Below are positions 40,601-56,500 of a DNA stretch of 64,000 nt, in pieces (position 1 is the first letter of the stretch; each line of letters opens with the position of its first letter). The notes below the pieces were generated by a model. That model saw only the letters and a list, made by a program, of their open reading frames with translations. It did no database searches and had not been told where the DNA came from. This DNA is from Daphnia carinata (lineage: Eukaryota > Arthropoda > Branchiopoda > Diplostraca > Daphniidae), in assembly GCF_022539665.2 (NCBI RefSeq), contig NC_081335.1:5890001-5954000 (forward strand). The letters run 5' to 3'. The position numbers and the translations under genes are program-made.

Positions 40601-43600
40601 ACACGTTTATTTGGTGCTGTTTGAATGTAGATATTGAAACTCACTGTATCACATTATATTCACATTGAATACACGTATATTTGATGCTGTTAGAATGTAG
40701 ATATTGAAACTCACTGTATCACAATATATTCACATTGAATACACGTATATTTGATACTGTATAAATGTACATCATGAAACTGATTGTATAACTTATATTC
40801 ATATCGAATACACGTTTATTTGGTGATGTTTGAATGTAGATATTGAAACTCACTGTATCACGCTATATTCACATTGAATACGTGTATATTTGATGCTGTT
40901 TGAATGCAGATATTAAACTCAATGTATCACACTATATTCACATTGAATACACGTATATTTGATACTGTTTGAATGTAGATATTGAAACTCACTGTATCAC
41001 ACTATATTCACATTGAATAAACGTATATTTGATACTGTTTGAATGTACATCATGAAACTGATTGTATAACACTATATTCACATTGAATACACGTTTATTT
41101 AGTGCTGTTTGAATGTAGATATTGAAACTCACTGTATCACACTATATTCACATTAGATACACGTTTATTTGATACTGTTTGAATGTACATTATGAAACTG
41201 ATTCTATAACACTATATTCACATTGAATACACGTATATTTCATGCTGTTTGAATGTAGATATTGGAAACTCACTGTATCACACTATATTCACATTGAATA
41301 CACGGATATTTGATGCTGTTTGAATGTAGATATTGAAACTGATTCTATAACACTATATTCACATTGAATACACGTATATTTCATGCTGTTTGAATGTAGA
41401 TATTGAAACTAACTGTATCACACTATATTCACATTGAATATTTGTATATTTGATGCTGTTTGAATGTAGTTATTGAAACTCACTGTATCACACTGTATTC
41501 ACATTAAATACACGTATATTTGATACTGTTTGAATGTACATCATAAAACTGATTCTATAACACTATATTCACATTGAATACATGTATATTTGATGCTGTT
41601 TGAATGTAGATATTTAAACTCACTGAATCACACTATATTCACATTGAATACACGTATATTTGATGCTGTTTGAATGTAGATATTGAAACTCACTGTATTC
41701 ACTATATTTACAATGAATACACGTATATTTGATGCTGTTTGAATGTAGATCATGAAACTGATTCTATAACACTATATTCACATTGAATACACTGATATTT
41801 CATCTTGTTTGAATGTAGATATTGAAGCTCACTGTATCACACTATATTCACATTGAATACACGTATATTTGATGCTGTTTGAATGTAGATATTGAAACTC
41901 ACTGTATCACACTATATTCACATTGAATACACGTTTATTTGGTGCTGTTTGAATGTAGATATTGAAACTCACTCTATCACACTATATTCACATTGAATAC
42001 ACGTATATTTGATGCTGTTTGAATGTAGATATTGAAACTCACTGTATCACACTATATTCACAATGAATACACGTATATTTGATACTGTTTCAATGTACAT
42101 CATAAAACTAATTCTATAACACTATATTCAAATTGAATACACGTATATTTGATACTGTTTGAATGTAGATCATGAAACTGATTCTATAACACTATATTCT
42201 TATTGAATACACGTATATTTGATGCTGTTTGAATGTAGATATTGAAACTCACTGTATAACACTATATTCACATTGAATACACGTTCATTTGATACTGTTT
42301 GAATGTACATTATGAAACTGATTCTATAACACTATATTCACATTGATACACGTATATTTGATGCTGTTTGAATGTAGATATTGAAACTCACTGTATCACA
42401 CTATATTCACAATGAATACACGTATATTTGATACTGTTTAAATGTACATCATAAAACTGATTCTATAACACTATATTCAAATTGAATACACGTATATTTG
42501 ATGCTGTTTGAATGTAGATATTGAAACTCACTGTATTCACTATATTCACATTGAATACACGTATATTTGATGCTGTTTGAATGTAGATATTGAAACTCAC
42601 TGTAATCACTATATTCAGATTGAATACACGTATATTTGATTCTGTTTGAATGTAGATATTAAACTCAATGTATCACACTATATTCACATTGAATACACGT
42701 ATATTTGATGCTGTTTGAATGTAGATATTGAAACTGATTCTATAACACTATATTCACATTGAATACACGTATATTTGATGCTGTTTGAATGTAGATATTG
42801 AAACTCACTGTATCACACTATATTCACATTGAATACACGTATTATTGATGCTGTTTGAATGTAGATATTGAAACTCAATGTATCACACTATATTCACATT
42901 GAATACACGTTTATTTGGTGCTGTTTGAATGTAGATATTGAAACTCACTCTATCACACTATATTCACATTGAATACACGTATATTTGATACTATTTGAAT
43001 GTACATCATGAAACTGATTGTATAACACTATATTCACATTGAATACACGTATATTTGATGCTGTTTGAATGTAGATATTGAAACTCACTGTATTCACTAT
43101 ATTTACAATGAATACACGTATATTTGATACTGTTTGAATGTACATCATGAAACTGCATTGAATGTAGATAATAAAATTCACTGTATCACACTATATTCAC
43201 ACTGAATACACGTATATTTGATGCTGTTTGAATGTAGATATTGAAACTCACTGTATCACACTATATTCACATTAAATACACGTATATTTGATGCTGTTTG
43301 AATGTAGATATTGAAACTCACTGTATTCACTATATTCAGATTAAATACACGTATATTTGATTCTGTTTGAATGTAGATATGAAACTGATTGTATCACACT
43401 ATATTCACATTGAATACATGTATATTTGATGCTGTTTGAATGTAGATAATGAAACTCACTGTATAACACTATATTCACATTGAATACACGTTTATTTGGT
43501 GCTGTTTGAATGTAGATTTTGAAACTAACTCTATCACACTATATTCACATTGAATACACGTATATTTGATACTATTTGAATGTACATCATGAAACTGATT

Positions 43601-46600
43601 GTATAACAATATATTCACATTAAATACACGTATATTTGATGCTGTTTGAATGTAGATATTGAAACTCACTGTATCACACTATATTCACATTGAATACACG
43701 TATATTTGATGCTGTTTGAATGTAGATAATAAAACTCACTGTATCACACTATATTCACATTGAATACACGTATATTTGATGCTGTTTGAATGTAGATATT
43801 GAAACTCACTGTATCACACTATATTCGCATTGAATACACGTATATTTGATACTGTTTGAATGTACATCATAAAATTGATTCTATAACACTATATTCACAT
43901 TGAATACACGTATATTTGATGCTGTTTGAATGTAGATATTGAAACTCACTGTATCACTATATTCACATTGAATACAGGTATATTTGATGCTGTTTGAATG
44001 TAGATATTGAAACTCACTGTATCACACTATATTCACATTGAATACACGTATATTTGATACTGTTTGAATGTACATCATAAAACTGATTCTATAACACTAT
44101 ATTCAAATCGAATAAACGTATATTTGATGCTGTTTGAATGTAGATATTGAAACTCACTGTATCACACTATATTCACATTGAATACACGTTTATTTGGTGC
44201 TGTTTGAATGTAGATATTGAAACTCACTGTATCACACTATATTCACATTGAATACAGGTATATTTGATACTATTTGAATGTACATCATAAAACTGATTCT
44301 ATAACAATATATTTACATTGAATACACGTATATTTGATGCTGTTTGAATGTACATCATAAAACTGATTCTATAACACTATATTCACATTGAATACACTAT
44401 ATTTGATCTGTTTGTATGTAGATATTGAAACTCACTGTATAACACTATATTCACATTGAATACACGTTTATTTGATGCTGTTTGAATGTAGATATTGAAA
44501 CTCACTCTATCACACTATATTCACATTGAATACACGTATATTTGATGTTGTTTGAATGTAGATATTGATATGGTAACTTATTGTATCACACTATATTCAC
44601 AATGAATACACGTATATTTGATACTGTTGAATCAATGTACATCATAAAACTAATTCTATAACACTATATTCAAATTGAATACACGTATATTTGATGCTGT
44701 TTGAATGTAGATATTGAAACTCACTGTATCACACTATATTCACATTGAATACACGTATATTTGATGCTGTTTGAATGTAGATATTGAAACTCACTGTATC
44801 ACACTATATTCACATTGAATACACGTTTATTTGGTACTGTTTGAATGTAGATATTGAAACTCACTCTATCACAGTATATTCACATTGAATACACGTATAT
44901 TTGATACTATTTGAATGTACATCATGAAACTGATTGTATAACACTATATTCACATTAAATACACGTATATTTGATGCTGTTTGAATGTAGATATTGAAAC
45001 TCACTGTATCACACTATATTTACATTGAATACACGTATATTTGATGCTGTTTGAATGTAGATATTGGAATTCACTGTATCACACTATATTCACATTGAAT
45101 ACACGTATATTTGATGCTGTTTGAATGTAGATATTGAAACTCACTGTATCACACTATATTCACATTGAATACACGTATATTTGATGCTGTTTGAATGTAG
45201 ATATTGAAACTCACAGTATCACACTATATTCACATTGAATACACGTTTATTTGGTGCTGTTTGAATGTAGATATTGAAACTGATTCTATCACACTATATT
45301 CACATTGAATACACGTATATTTGATGTTGTTTGAATGTAGATATTGAAACTGATTGTATCACACTATATTCACAATGAATACACGTATATTTGATGCTGT
45401 TTGAATGTAGATCATGAAACTGATTCTATAACACTATATTCAAATTGAATACACGTATATTTGATGCTGTTTGAATGTAGATATTGAAACTCACTGTATC
45501 ACACTATATTCACATTGAATACACGTATATTTGATGCTGTTTGAATGTAGATATTGAAACTCACTGTATCACACTATATTCACATTGAATACACGTATAT
45601 TTGATGCTGTTTGAATGTAGATATTGAAACTCACTGTATCACACTATATTCACATTGAATACACGTATATTTGATACTGTTAGAATGTACATCATGAAAC
45701 TGATTGTATAACACTATATTCACATTGAATACACGTATATTTGATGCTGTTTGAATGTAGATATTGAAACTCACTGTATTCACTATATTTACAATGAATA
45801 CACGTATATTTGATACTGTTTGAATGTACATCATGAAACTGATTCATTGAATGTAGATAATAAAATTCACTGTATCACACTATATTCACATTGAATACAC
45901 GTATATTTGATGCTGTTTGAATGTAGATATTGAAACTCACTGTATCACACTATATTCGCATTAAATACACGTCTATTTGATACTGTTTGAATGTACATCA
46001 TAAAATTGATTCTATAACACTATATTCACATTGAATACACGTATATTTGATGCTGTTTGAATGTAGATATTGAAACTCACTGTATTCACTATATTCACAT
46101 TGAATACACGTATATTTGATGCTGTTTGAATGTAGTTATTGAAACTCACTGTTTCACCCTATATTCACATTGAATACACGTATATTTGATACTGTTTGAA
46201 TGTACATCATAAAACTGATTCTATAACACTATATTTAAATAGAATAAACGTATCTTTTGATGCTGTTTGAATGTAGATATTGAAACTCACTGTATCACAC
46301 TATATTCACATTGAATACACGTTTATTTGGTGCTGTTTGAATGTAGATATTGAAACTCACTGTATCACACTATATTCACATTGAATACACGTATATTTGA
46401 TACTGTTTGAATGTACATCATAAAACTGATTCTATAACACTATATTCACATTGAATACACGTATATTTGATACTGTTTGAATGTACATTATGAAACTGAT
46501 TCTAAAACACTATATTCACATTGAATACACGTATATTTGATGCTGTTTGTATGTAGATATTGAAACTCACTGTATCCAACTATATTCACATTGAATACAC

Positions 46601-49600
46601 GTATATTTGATGCTGTTTGAATGTAGATATTGAAACTCACAGTATCACACTATATTCACATTGAATTCACGTTTATTTGGTGCTGTTTGAATGTAGATAT
46701 TGAAACTCACTCTATCACACTATATTCACATTGAATACACGTATATTTGATGTTGTTTGAATGTAGATATTGAAACTCACTGTATCACACTATATTCACA
46801 ATGAATACACGTATATTTGATACTGTTTCAATGTACATCATAAAACTAATTCTATAACACTATATTCAAATTGAATACACGTATATTTGATGCTGTTTGA
46901 ATGTAGATATTGAAACTCACTGTATCACACTATATTCACATTGAATACACGTTTATTTGGTGCTGTTTGAATGTAGATATTGAAACTCACTCTATCACAC
47001 TATATTCACATTGAATACACGTATATTTGATACTATTTGAATGTACATCATGAAACTGATTGTATAACACTATATTCACATTAAATACACGTATATTTGA
47101 TACTATTTGAATGTAGATCATGAAACTGATTCTATAACACTATATTCACAATGAATACACGTATATTTCACAATGAATACACGTATATTTGATGCTGTTT
47201 GAATTTGGATATTGAAATTCACTGTATCACACTATATTCACATTGAATACACGTATATTTGATGCTGTTTGAATGTAGATATTGAAACTCACTGTATCAC
47301 ACTATATTCGCATTAAATACACGTCTATTTGATACTGTTTGAATGTACATCATAAAATTGATTCTATAACACTATATTCACATTGAATACACGTATATTT
47401 GATGCTGTTTGAATGTAGATATTGAAACTCACTGTATTCACTATATTCACATTGAATACACGTATATTTGATGCTGTTTGAATGTAGTTATTGAAACTCA
47501 CTGTTTCACCCTATATTCACATTGAATACGTATATTTGATACTGTTTGAATGTACATCATAAAACTGATTCTATAACACTATATTTAAATAGAATAAACG
47601 TATCTTTGATGCTGTTTGAATGTAGATATTGAAACTCACTGTATCACACTATATTCACATTGAATACACGTTTATTTGGTGCTGTTTGAATGTAGATATT
47701 GAAACTCACTGTATCACACTATATTCACATTGAATACACGTATATTTGATACTGTTTGAATGTACATCATAAAACTGATTCTATAACACTATATTCACAT
47801 TGAATACACGTATATTTGATGCTGTTTGAATGTACATCATAAAACTGATTCTAAAACACTATATTTACATTGAATACACGTATATTTGATGCTGTTTGAA
47901 TGTACATCATAAAACTGATTCTATAACACTATATTCACATTGAATACACTGATATTTCATCTTGTTTGTATGTAGATATTGAAACTCACTGTATCCAACT
48001 ATATTCACATTGAATTCACGTTTATTTGGTGCTGTTTGAATGTAGATATTGAAACTCACTCTATCACACTATATTCACATTGAATACACGTATATTTGAT
48101 GTTGTTTGAATGTAGATATTGAAACTCACTGTATCACACTATATTCACAATGAATACACGTATATTTGATACTGTTTCAATGTACATCATAAAACTAATT
48201 CTATAACACTATATTCAAATTGAATACACGTATATTTGATGCTGTTTGAATGTAGATATTGAAACTCACTGTATCACACTATATTCACATTGAATACACG
48301 TATATTTGATGCTGTTTGAATGTAGATATTGAAACTCACTGTATCACACTATATTCACATTGAATACACGTTTATTTGGTGCTGTTTGAATGTAGATATT
48401 GAAACTCACTCTATCACACTATATTCACATTGAATACACGTATATTTGATACTATTTGAATGTACATCATGAAACTGATTGTATAACACTATATTCACAT
48501 TAAATACACGTATATTTGATGCTGTTTGAATGTAGATATTGAAACTCACTGTATCACACTATATTCACAATGAATACACGTATATTTGATACTGTTTGAA
48601 TGTACATCTTGAAACTGCATTGAATGTAGATAATAAAATTCACTGTATCACACTATATTCACATTGAATACACGTATATTTGATGCTGTTTGAATGTAGA
48701 TATTGAAACTCACTGTATCACACTATATTCGCATTAAATACACGTCTATTTGATACTGTTTGAATGTACATCATAAAATTGATTCTATAACACTATATTC
48801 ACATTGAATACACGTATATTTGATGCTGTTTGAATGTAGATATTGAAACTCACTGTATTCACTATATTCACATTGAATACACGTATATTTGATGCTGTTT
48901 GAATGTAGTTATTGAAACTCACTGTTTCACCCTATATTCACATTGAATACACGTATATTTGATACTGTTTGAATGTACATCATAAAACTGATTCTATAAC
49001 ACTATATTTAAATAGAATAAACGTATCTTTGATGCTGTTTGAATGTAGATATTGAAACTCACTGTATCACACTATATTCACATTGAATACACGTTTATTT
49101 GGTGCTGTTTGAATGTAGATATTGAAACTCACTGTATCACACTATATTCACATTGAATACACGTATATTTGATACTATTTGAATGTACATCATAAAACTG
49201 ATTCTATAACACTATATTCACATTGAATACACGTATATTTGATGCTGTTTGAATGTACATCATAAAACTGATTCTAAAACACTATATTTACATTGAATAC
49301 ACGTATATTTGATGCTGTTTGAATGTACATCATAAAACTGATTCTATAACACTATATTCACATTGAATACACTGATATTTCATCTTGTTTGTATGTAGAT
49401 ATTGAAACTCACTGTATCCAACTATATTCACATTGAATTCACGTTTATTTGGTGCTGTTTGAATGTAGATATTGAAACTCACTCTATCACACTATATTCA
49501 CATTGAATACACGTATATTTGATGTTGTTTGAATGTAGATATTGAAACTCACTGTATCACACTATATTCACAATGAATACACGTATATTTGATACTGTTT

Positions 49601-52600
49601 CAATGTACATCATAAAACTAATTCTATAACACTATATTCAAATTGAATACACGTATATTTGATGCTGTTTGAATGTAGATATTGAAACTCACTGTATCAC
49701 ACTATATTCACATTGAATACACGTATATTTGATGCTGTTTGAATGTAGATATTGAAACTCACTGTATCACACTATATTCACATTGAATACACGTTTATTT
49801 GGTGCTGTTTGAATGTAGATATTGAAACTCACTCTATCACACTATATTCACATTGAATACACGTATATTTGATACTATTTGAATGTACATCATGAAACTG
49901 ATTGTATAACACTATATTCACATTAAATACACGTATATTTGATGCTGTTTGAATGTAGATATTGAAACTCACTGTATTCACTATATTTACAATGAATACA
50001 CGTATATTTGATACTGTTTGAATGTACATCTTGAAACTGCATTGAATGTAGATAATAAAATTCACTGTATCACACTATATTCACATTGAATACACGTATA
50101 TTTGATGCTGTTTGAATGTAGATATTGAAACTCACTGTATCACACTATATTCGCATTAAATACACGTCTATTTGATACTGTTTGAATGTACATCATAAAA
50201 TTGATTCTATAACACTATATTCACATTGAATACACGTATATTTGATGCTGTTTGAATGTAGATATTGAAACTCACTGTATTCACTATATTCACATTGAAT
50301 ACACGTATATTTGATGCTGTTTGAATGTAGTTATTGAAACTCACTGTTTCACCCTATATTCACATTGAATACACGTATATTTGATACTGTTTGAATGTAC
50401 ATCATAAAACTGATTCTATAACACTATATTTAAATAGAATAAACGTATCTTTGATGCTGTTTGAATGTAGATATTGAAACTCACTGTATCACACTATATT
50501 CACATTGAATACACGTTTATTTGGTGCTGTTTGAATGTAGATATTGAAACTCACTGTATCACACTATATTCACATTGAATACACGTATATTTGATACTAT
50601 TTGAATGTACATCATAAAACTGATTCTATAACACTATATTCACATTGAATACACGTATATTTGATGCTGTTTGAATGTACATCATAAAACTGATTCTATA
50701 ACACTATATTCACATTGAATACACTGATATTTCATCTTGTTTGTATGTAGATATTGAAACTCACTGTATCACACTATATTCACATTGAATACACGTATAT
50801 TTGATGCTGTTTGAATGTAGATATTGAAACTTACAGTATCACACTATATTCACATTAAATTCACGTTTATTTGGTGCTGTTTGAATGTAGATATTGAAAC
50901 TCACTCTATCACACTATATTCACATTGAATACACGTATATTTGATGCTGTTTGAATGTAGATATTGAAACTCACTGTATCACACTATATTCACAATGAAT
51001 ACACGTATATTTGATGCTGTTTGAATGTAGATCATGAAACTAATTCTATAACACTATATTCAAATTGAATACACGTATATTTGATGCTGTTTGAATGTAG
51101 ATATTGAAACTCACTGTATCACACTATATTCACATTGAATACACGTATATTTGATGCTGTTTGAATGTAGATATTGAAACTCACTGTACATCATGAAACT
51201 GCATTGAATGTAGATAATAAAATTCACTGTATCACACTATATTCACATTGAATACACGTATATTTGATGCTGTTTGAATGTAGATATTGAAACTCACTGT
51301 ATCACACTATATTCACATTGAATTCACGTTTATTTGGTGCTGTTTGAATGTAGATATTGAAACTCACTGTATTCACTATATTCACATTGAATACACGTAT
51401 ATCTGATGCTGTTTGAATGTAGATATTGAAACTCACTGTATTCACTCTATTCAGATTGAATACACGTATATTTGATTCTGTTTGAATGTAGATATGAAAC
51501 TCACTGTATCACACTATATTCACATTGAATACAGGTATATTTGATACTGTTTGAATGTACATCATAAAACTGATTGTATAACACTATATTCACATTGAAT
51601 ACACGTTTATTTGATGCTGTTTGAATGTAGATATTGAAACTCACTGTATCACACTATATTCACATTGAATACACGTATATTTGATGCTGTTTGAATGTAG
51701 ATATTGAAACTCACTGTATTCACTATATTTACAATGAATACACGTATATTTGATACTGTTTGAATGTACATCATGAAACTGAATTGAATGTAGATATTAA
51801 AATTCGCTGTATCACACTATATTCACATTGAATACACGTATATTTGATGCTGTTTGAATGTACATCATAAAACTGATTCTATAACACTATATTCACATTG
51901 AATACACTGATATTTCATCTTGTTATGTAGATATTGAAACTCACTGTATCACACTATATTCACATTGAATACACGTATATTTGATGCTGTTTGAATGTAG
52001 ATATTGAAACTCACTGTATCACACTATATTCACATTGAATACACGTATATTTGATACTGTTTGAATGTACATCATAAAACTGATTCTATAACACTATATT
52101 CACATTGAATACACGTATATTTCATGCTGTTTGAATGTAGATATTGAAACTCACTGTATCACACTATATTTACATTGAATACACGTATATTTGATGCTGT
52201 TTGAATGTAGATATTGAAACTCACTGTATCACACTATATTCACATTGAATACACGTATATTTGATACTGTTTGAATGTACATCATAAAACTGATTCTATA
52301 ACAATATATTCAAATTGAATACACGTATATTTGATGCTGTTTGAATGTAGATATTGAAACTCACTCTATCACACTATATTCACATTGAATACACGTATAT
52401 TTGATACTGTTTGAATGTACATCATAAAACTGATTCTATAACACTATATTTAAATAGAATACACGTATCTTTGATGCTGTTTGAATGTAGATATTGAAAC
52501 TCACTGCATCACACTATATTCACATTGAATACACGTATATTTGATGCTGTTTGAATGTACATCATGAAACTGCATTGAATGTAGATAATAAAATTCACTG

Positions 52601-53139
52601 TATCACACTATATTCACATTGAATACACGTATATTTGATGCTGTTTGAATGTAGATATTGAAACTCACTGTATCACACTATATTCACATTAAATACACGT
52701 ATATTTGATACTGTTTGAATGTACATCATAAAACTGATTCTATAACACTATATTCACATTGAATACACGTATATTTGATGCTGTTTGAATGTACATCATA
52801 AAACTGATTCTATAACACTATATTCACATTGAATACACTGATATTTCATCTTGTTTGTATGTAGATATTGAAACTCACTGTATCACGCTATATTCACATT
52901 GAATACACATATATTTGATGCTGTTTGAATGTTGATATTGAAACTCACTGTATCACACTATATTCACAATGAATACACGTATATTTGATACTGTTTCAAT
53001 GTACATCATAAAACTAATTCTATAACACTGTATTCAAATTAAATACACGTATATTTGATGCTGTTTGAATGTAGATAATAAAACTCACTGTATTCACTAT
53101 ATTCACATTGAATACACGTATATTTGATGCTGTTTGAAT
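34628..53139. repeat. 70-bp satellite array, about 18.5 kb
   Basis: Head-to-tail 70-bp monomers, about 260 copies. Landmarks per monomer are ctgtttgaatgta, ctatattcacattgaatac and acgtatattt. There are two main versions: gatGctg...gtaGatatTgaaactCactGtatcAcac, and gatActg...gtaCatcatAaaactgattCtataAcac. They alternate irregularly. Monomers are most divergent in the first ~1.5 kb and more uniform inside, as expected for homogenisation away from an array edge. TATTCA-CAT-TGAATA forms a dyad in each monomer. Translated frames in the array are chance products of the repeat. Elements G2 and G3 abut the two ends. Confidence 0.97.
45900..50900. repeat. higher-order repeat of about 1.42 kb within the satellite
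   Basis: Rare monomer variants recur at fixed spacing. The variant gtttcaccct is at 46151, 47503, 48924 and 50346 (intervals 1352, 1421, 1422). taaatagaataaacgtatct appears in step with it, about 80 bases later each time. actgatatttcatcttgttt is at 47948, 49371 and 50722. One unit holds about 20 monomers including irregular ones. The first interval is about one monomer shorter. Confidence 0.85.
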
Positions 53140-53340
53140 TGTAACGAGCCCACAGGCTATCCGAAGACAGCCACACCCTCAACATCCCTCAAGCGTTTCA
53201 CAAGTGAAAGTGAACGTGTCCCCTCCCATTTTACCTTCATTTTGTATGTGTGTTAGTAGTATAAATACTGCATTTTTGTAACATGTAATTCGGACTTGTT
53301 ACGACAATCCACTGCAATACACAAGGTTTGAAACTTTACA
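53140..53340 (+). repeat. G3 5' LTR
   Basis: 201 bp, TGTAACGAGCCCACAGG...GAAACTTTACA, with TATAAAT at 53260-53266 as the likely core promoter. Confidence 0.88.
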
Positions 53341-53342
53341 AT

Positions 53343-53360
53343 TGGAGGTCCCAACGAGAC
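53343..53360 (+). other. G3 primer binding site
   Basis: TGGAGGTCCCAACGAGAC, identical to 25853-25870; probably tRNA-Gln. Confidence 0.6.
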
Positions 53361-53471
53361 TCACACTTGTTGTCCAGTAAAAAGTTTCTACCCGTACCTT
53401 ATTTCAGTGATTGTGCTCTACACTTCCCCGACGAGTCTCCAACAACTCTACCAGACCAAGGAACACCATCA

Positions 53472-53480
53472 AAGGTAAGC
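53472..53480 (+). promoter_or_regulatory. candidate 5' splice site in the G3 leader
   Basis: AAG|GTAAGC with the cut after 53474, a near-consensus donor between PBS and gag. It could pair with the acceptor at 60053 to make a spliced env mRNA. A nearby TTAG (53518-53521) would instead remove 47 bases and keep the leader frame open into gag. Confidence 0.5.
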
Positions 53481-53521
53481 GAATGCCGCTTGATCATATT
53501 GTATCAGAGACTACTCGTTAG

Positions 53522-56500
53522 GAGAATACTTTGTATCCGAACATTGCTGACGAACTATCTCCACCGTTGTACCCCGTATTTCCCGAGCCAGACACAACCA
53601 ACCAAAATCCCAACTACTCTCGAGAAAAATTTTTAGACCACTGGAAAACTCTTGTGGACTTAGAATTTGAACAAGAAGTAGAACAAAACAAAACCTATCA
53701 GACTACCACGACAAAAGCAAAAATCCAACAAATAGAATCCAAAAAACAAGAAGTTATTATTAAAGAGACCCACAACGCATTACAATTGTATTCATATACG
53801 TTGTTAGAACCATCGTTGCAAGTACCAAGTGGTATAACAGCAGAAACTATTACAAACACCACAAAGATAGTCAAAAATTACGTAGAATCCCTTGGTGGCA
53901 ACACCGAAAACCTTGACAGTTTATTACAGCAAATTAGCATTGTACATGGTAAAGAGAAAGAATTCTTATTAGGTACCAGCCGTATTTTACAAAGAGAAGT
54001 AGTACTTGCGCAGATTACAGAGAAAAAATGTTCGTCTGAACTCAATTTTGAGTTACAGAGCTTAAGAAAACAGCTAGAGAGCAACAAGAAAAAGGCAAAG
54101 AGTTCCAAATACACCTTAAGTAGCTCCCTTGAACAACTCCAAGAAAGTAACGAAACTCTAAAAAACTCCCTTGAAAAAACTGCCAATCGAATAAGCGAAT
54201 TAGAAACAAGCCTTGAAAGTGCCACAGCAACAGAAAACCAACTACAAAACCTGTTACAAAAAAAAAGAAGCCAATATCATAGCAGTTGAGAGAGAAGGGC
54301 AAGAAATAATTAGCAAACTTGAAAGTGAAAGAAAACAACTGGTTACGAAGTTAGAAACCGACGAGCAACAGATAAAAGCAGCTTTAGAAACAAACAAACA
54401 ACTTCAGACAGAAACAAAAGAAACAAAAGAGATCCTTGAAAAAACCTTAACAGAAAAAGTCGCCTTACGAAGAAGTCTGATAGATATTACTACAAAGAAT
54501 AAAAATCTTGAAACAGAATTACAAAAAATCAACGCGCAGACAATAAACCAAGAAGAAAAGATTAAGTATCTGGAAAACAGGATAAGAGAATATAGAAAGC
54601 AACAGGTAACATTCGCTGAAACCGAAGACTTAGACAACTCCAACGAACCAGGAGAGATAACGAAATTAGTAAGTGAGATAAACGACCTAACCTCAATAAC
54701 AGAAGGAGACAAATCCCTTCACTTCGAGTTAGAATCTGAACAAGTTGAAAAACTACAGCAACTCAACAACGACCTACAGAACCAAATCGAGATCCAAAAC
54801 GACAACCTTCTTCAACTAGAGCGAAAGTACCAAACTCTCAAAAATAAAATCGAAATGGGACTTTCACACAAAGAAGCTTCAAGAATTGACCGCGACACAA
54901 CAGATACCGATAGCCTTGATACATCCTTAACCCAACCAATTGTAAAAGCATTAGAAGAATTATTTTCCAGAGAAGACAAAAAGTCAATTCCAATCTTCAA
55001 AGGGAAAAGTACTGATAAACTAATAACAGAATGGCTGAAGGACGCCGAACATGTCGCACGCAACAACGACTGGGACGACAACCAAAAAATACGATTCTTC
55101 TCTGACAGACTAAAAGGCGATGCCTTAGAATGGCATGGAAACTACGTGGAAGAGCAAGGTGACGAATTAAGTTATGACGAATGGAAAACTGCCATTATTG
55201 CAAGATTCCAGGATGCATACGACTTAGCAGCACAAAGAAAAAAGTTATCCACGCTAAAACAAAAACCTGAAGAGAAATGCAAAGCCTTTATTTCAAGAAT
55301 CAACAGTCTCTACGAGTCCATTGAAGGCAAAGAAGAAAAATCTGACCAAAACCAGACCATAGTTGAAGGTCGACTCATAAACACAGTCAAAAGAATGAGA
55401 GATTATACCAAAATCAAAATTCTGATGCAAGGCATTTTACCAAAATTCAGAGCAGAGCTCTATTTTCGAATGCCCGAAGACCCTGAGGATTTTGATCAGC
55501 TTTGTAAACAATTAATCATATCCGAAGGTATCCTATATAGCAAGGAAACTGCAGAAGATAAGGAAATAAATGCGGTGATAGCAGGGATAACGCACCACGA
55601 GAAACAACAAGACAACGAACTTTCACAACAAAAGACAGAAATTGAATTCTTAAAACAAAAAATTCAGGAACTGGAAAAAACTAATAAAAACCGTAACTTG
55701 GCACAGGATACTGATATAACCGTAGCAGCAGCAGATCGATACGAACCAAGATCCTCACGATCAAGTGATCGGTACTCCAGATCACAAAATCTGCGAGTTC
55801 GATTCGACGACAGTTCAAATAGCAGAGGCCCCAGTAGTGACCGAAATTTCGGCCGAAGCAGGGAGAACAGCCCATACCGCAACAATTATACTTCACCACG
55901 AAGACAAGGTACTTCCCCAGGGTATCGACAACCCAATTACCCTTCATATCAACAAACACCGAGACCTTCATACAACAACGGACCGACCCATTACAATCAA
56001 CCACACTTTCAACCGAGCAACAATCAACAAGCGTATCACCAAAACCCAGGTTATCCACGACAATACCCGCAGCAACGACAAAACCAGCCGAACACGCACG
56101 ACACTCTTGGAAATAAGATTATTATCTGTTACAAGTGCAATAAAAAAGGACACATTGCACGAGAATGTTGGACAGATATGGCACGTATCAACAACCCGAA
56201 CCACCGTCCAATGCACACAATATCCCTACCAACCAACCCTTTAACACAAAATTTAGAAATAGCGATACCCAAACTAATCCGTATACCAGTAAGAATTTTT
56301 GGAAAAGAAATTAAGGCTTTAGTAGACACAGGAGCAGCAGCCAGTTTAGTTTCTGACAGCATATTTTTTAATCTAAAGAAGTATGAAGAACTTAAACATG
56401 TTAAAGACTCCCCTTCGCCAATATTTAGAACGGTGTCAGGAGAAATACTAAAATCAAAAGGGAAATATGGATTTTCAATCACCATTAACACCAATCACGT

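Noticed and set aside
42945-50065. Several 60-80 codon frames within the satellite
   Set aside because: They are translations of the 70-bp monomer, repeat with its period and end at random variants.
34628-53139. CRISPR array
   Set aside because: No unique spacers between constant repeats: the whole 70-bp unit repeats, with the same variants shared among units. The flanks are eukaryotic retroelements.
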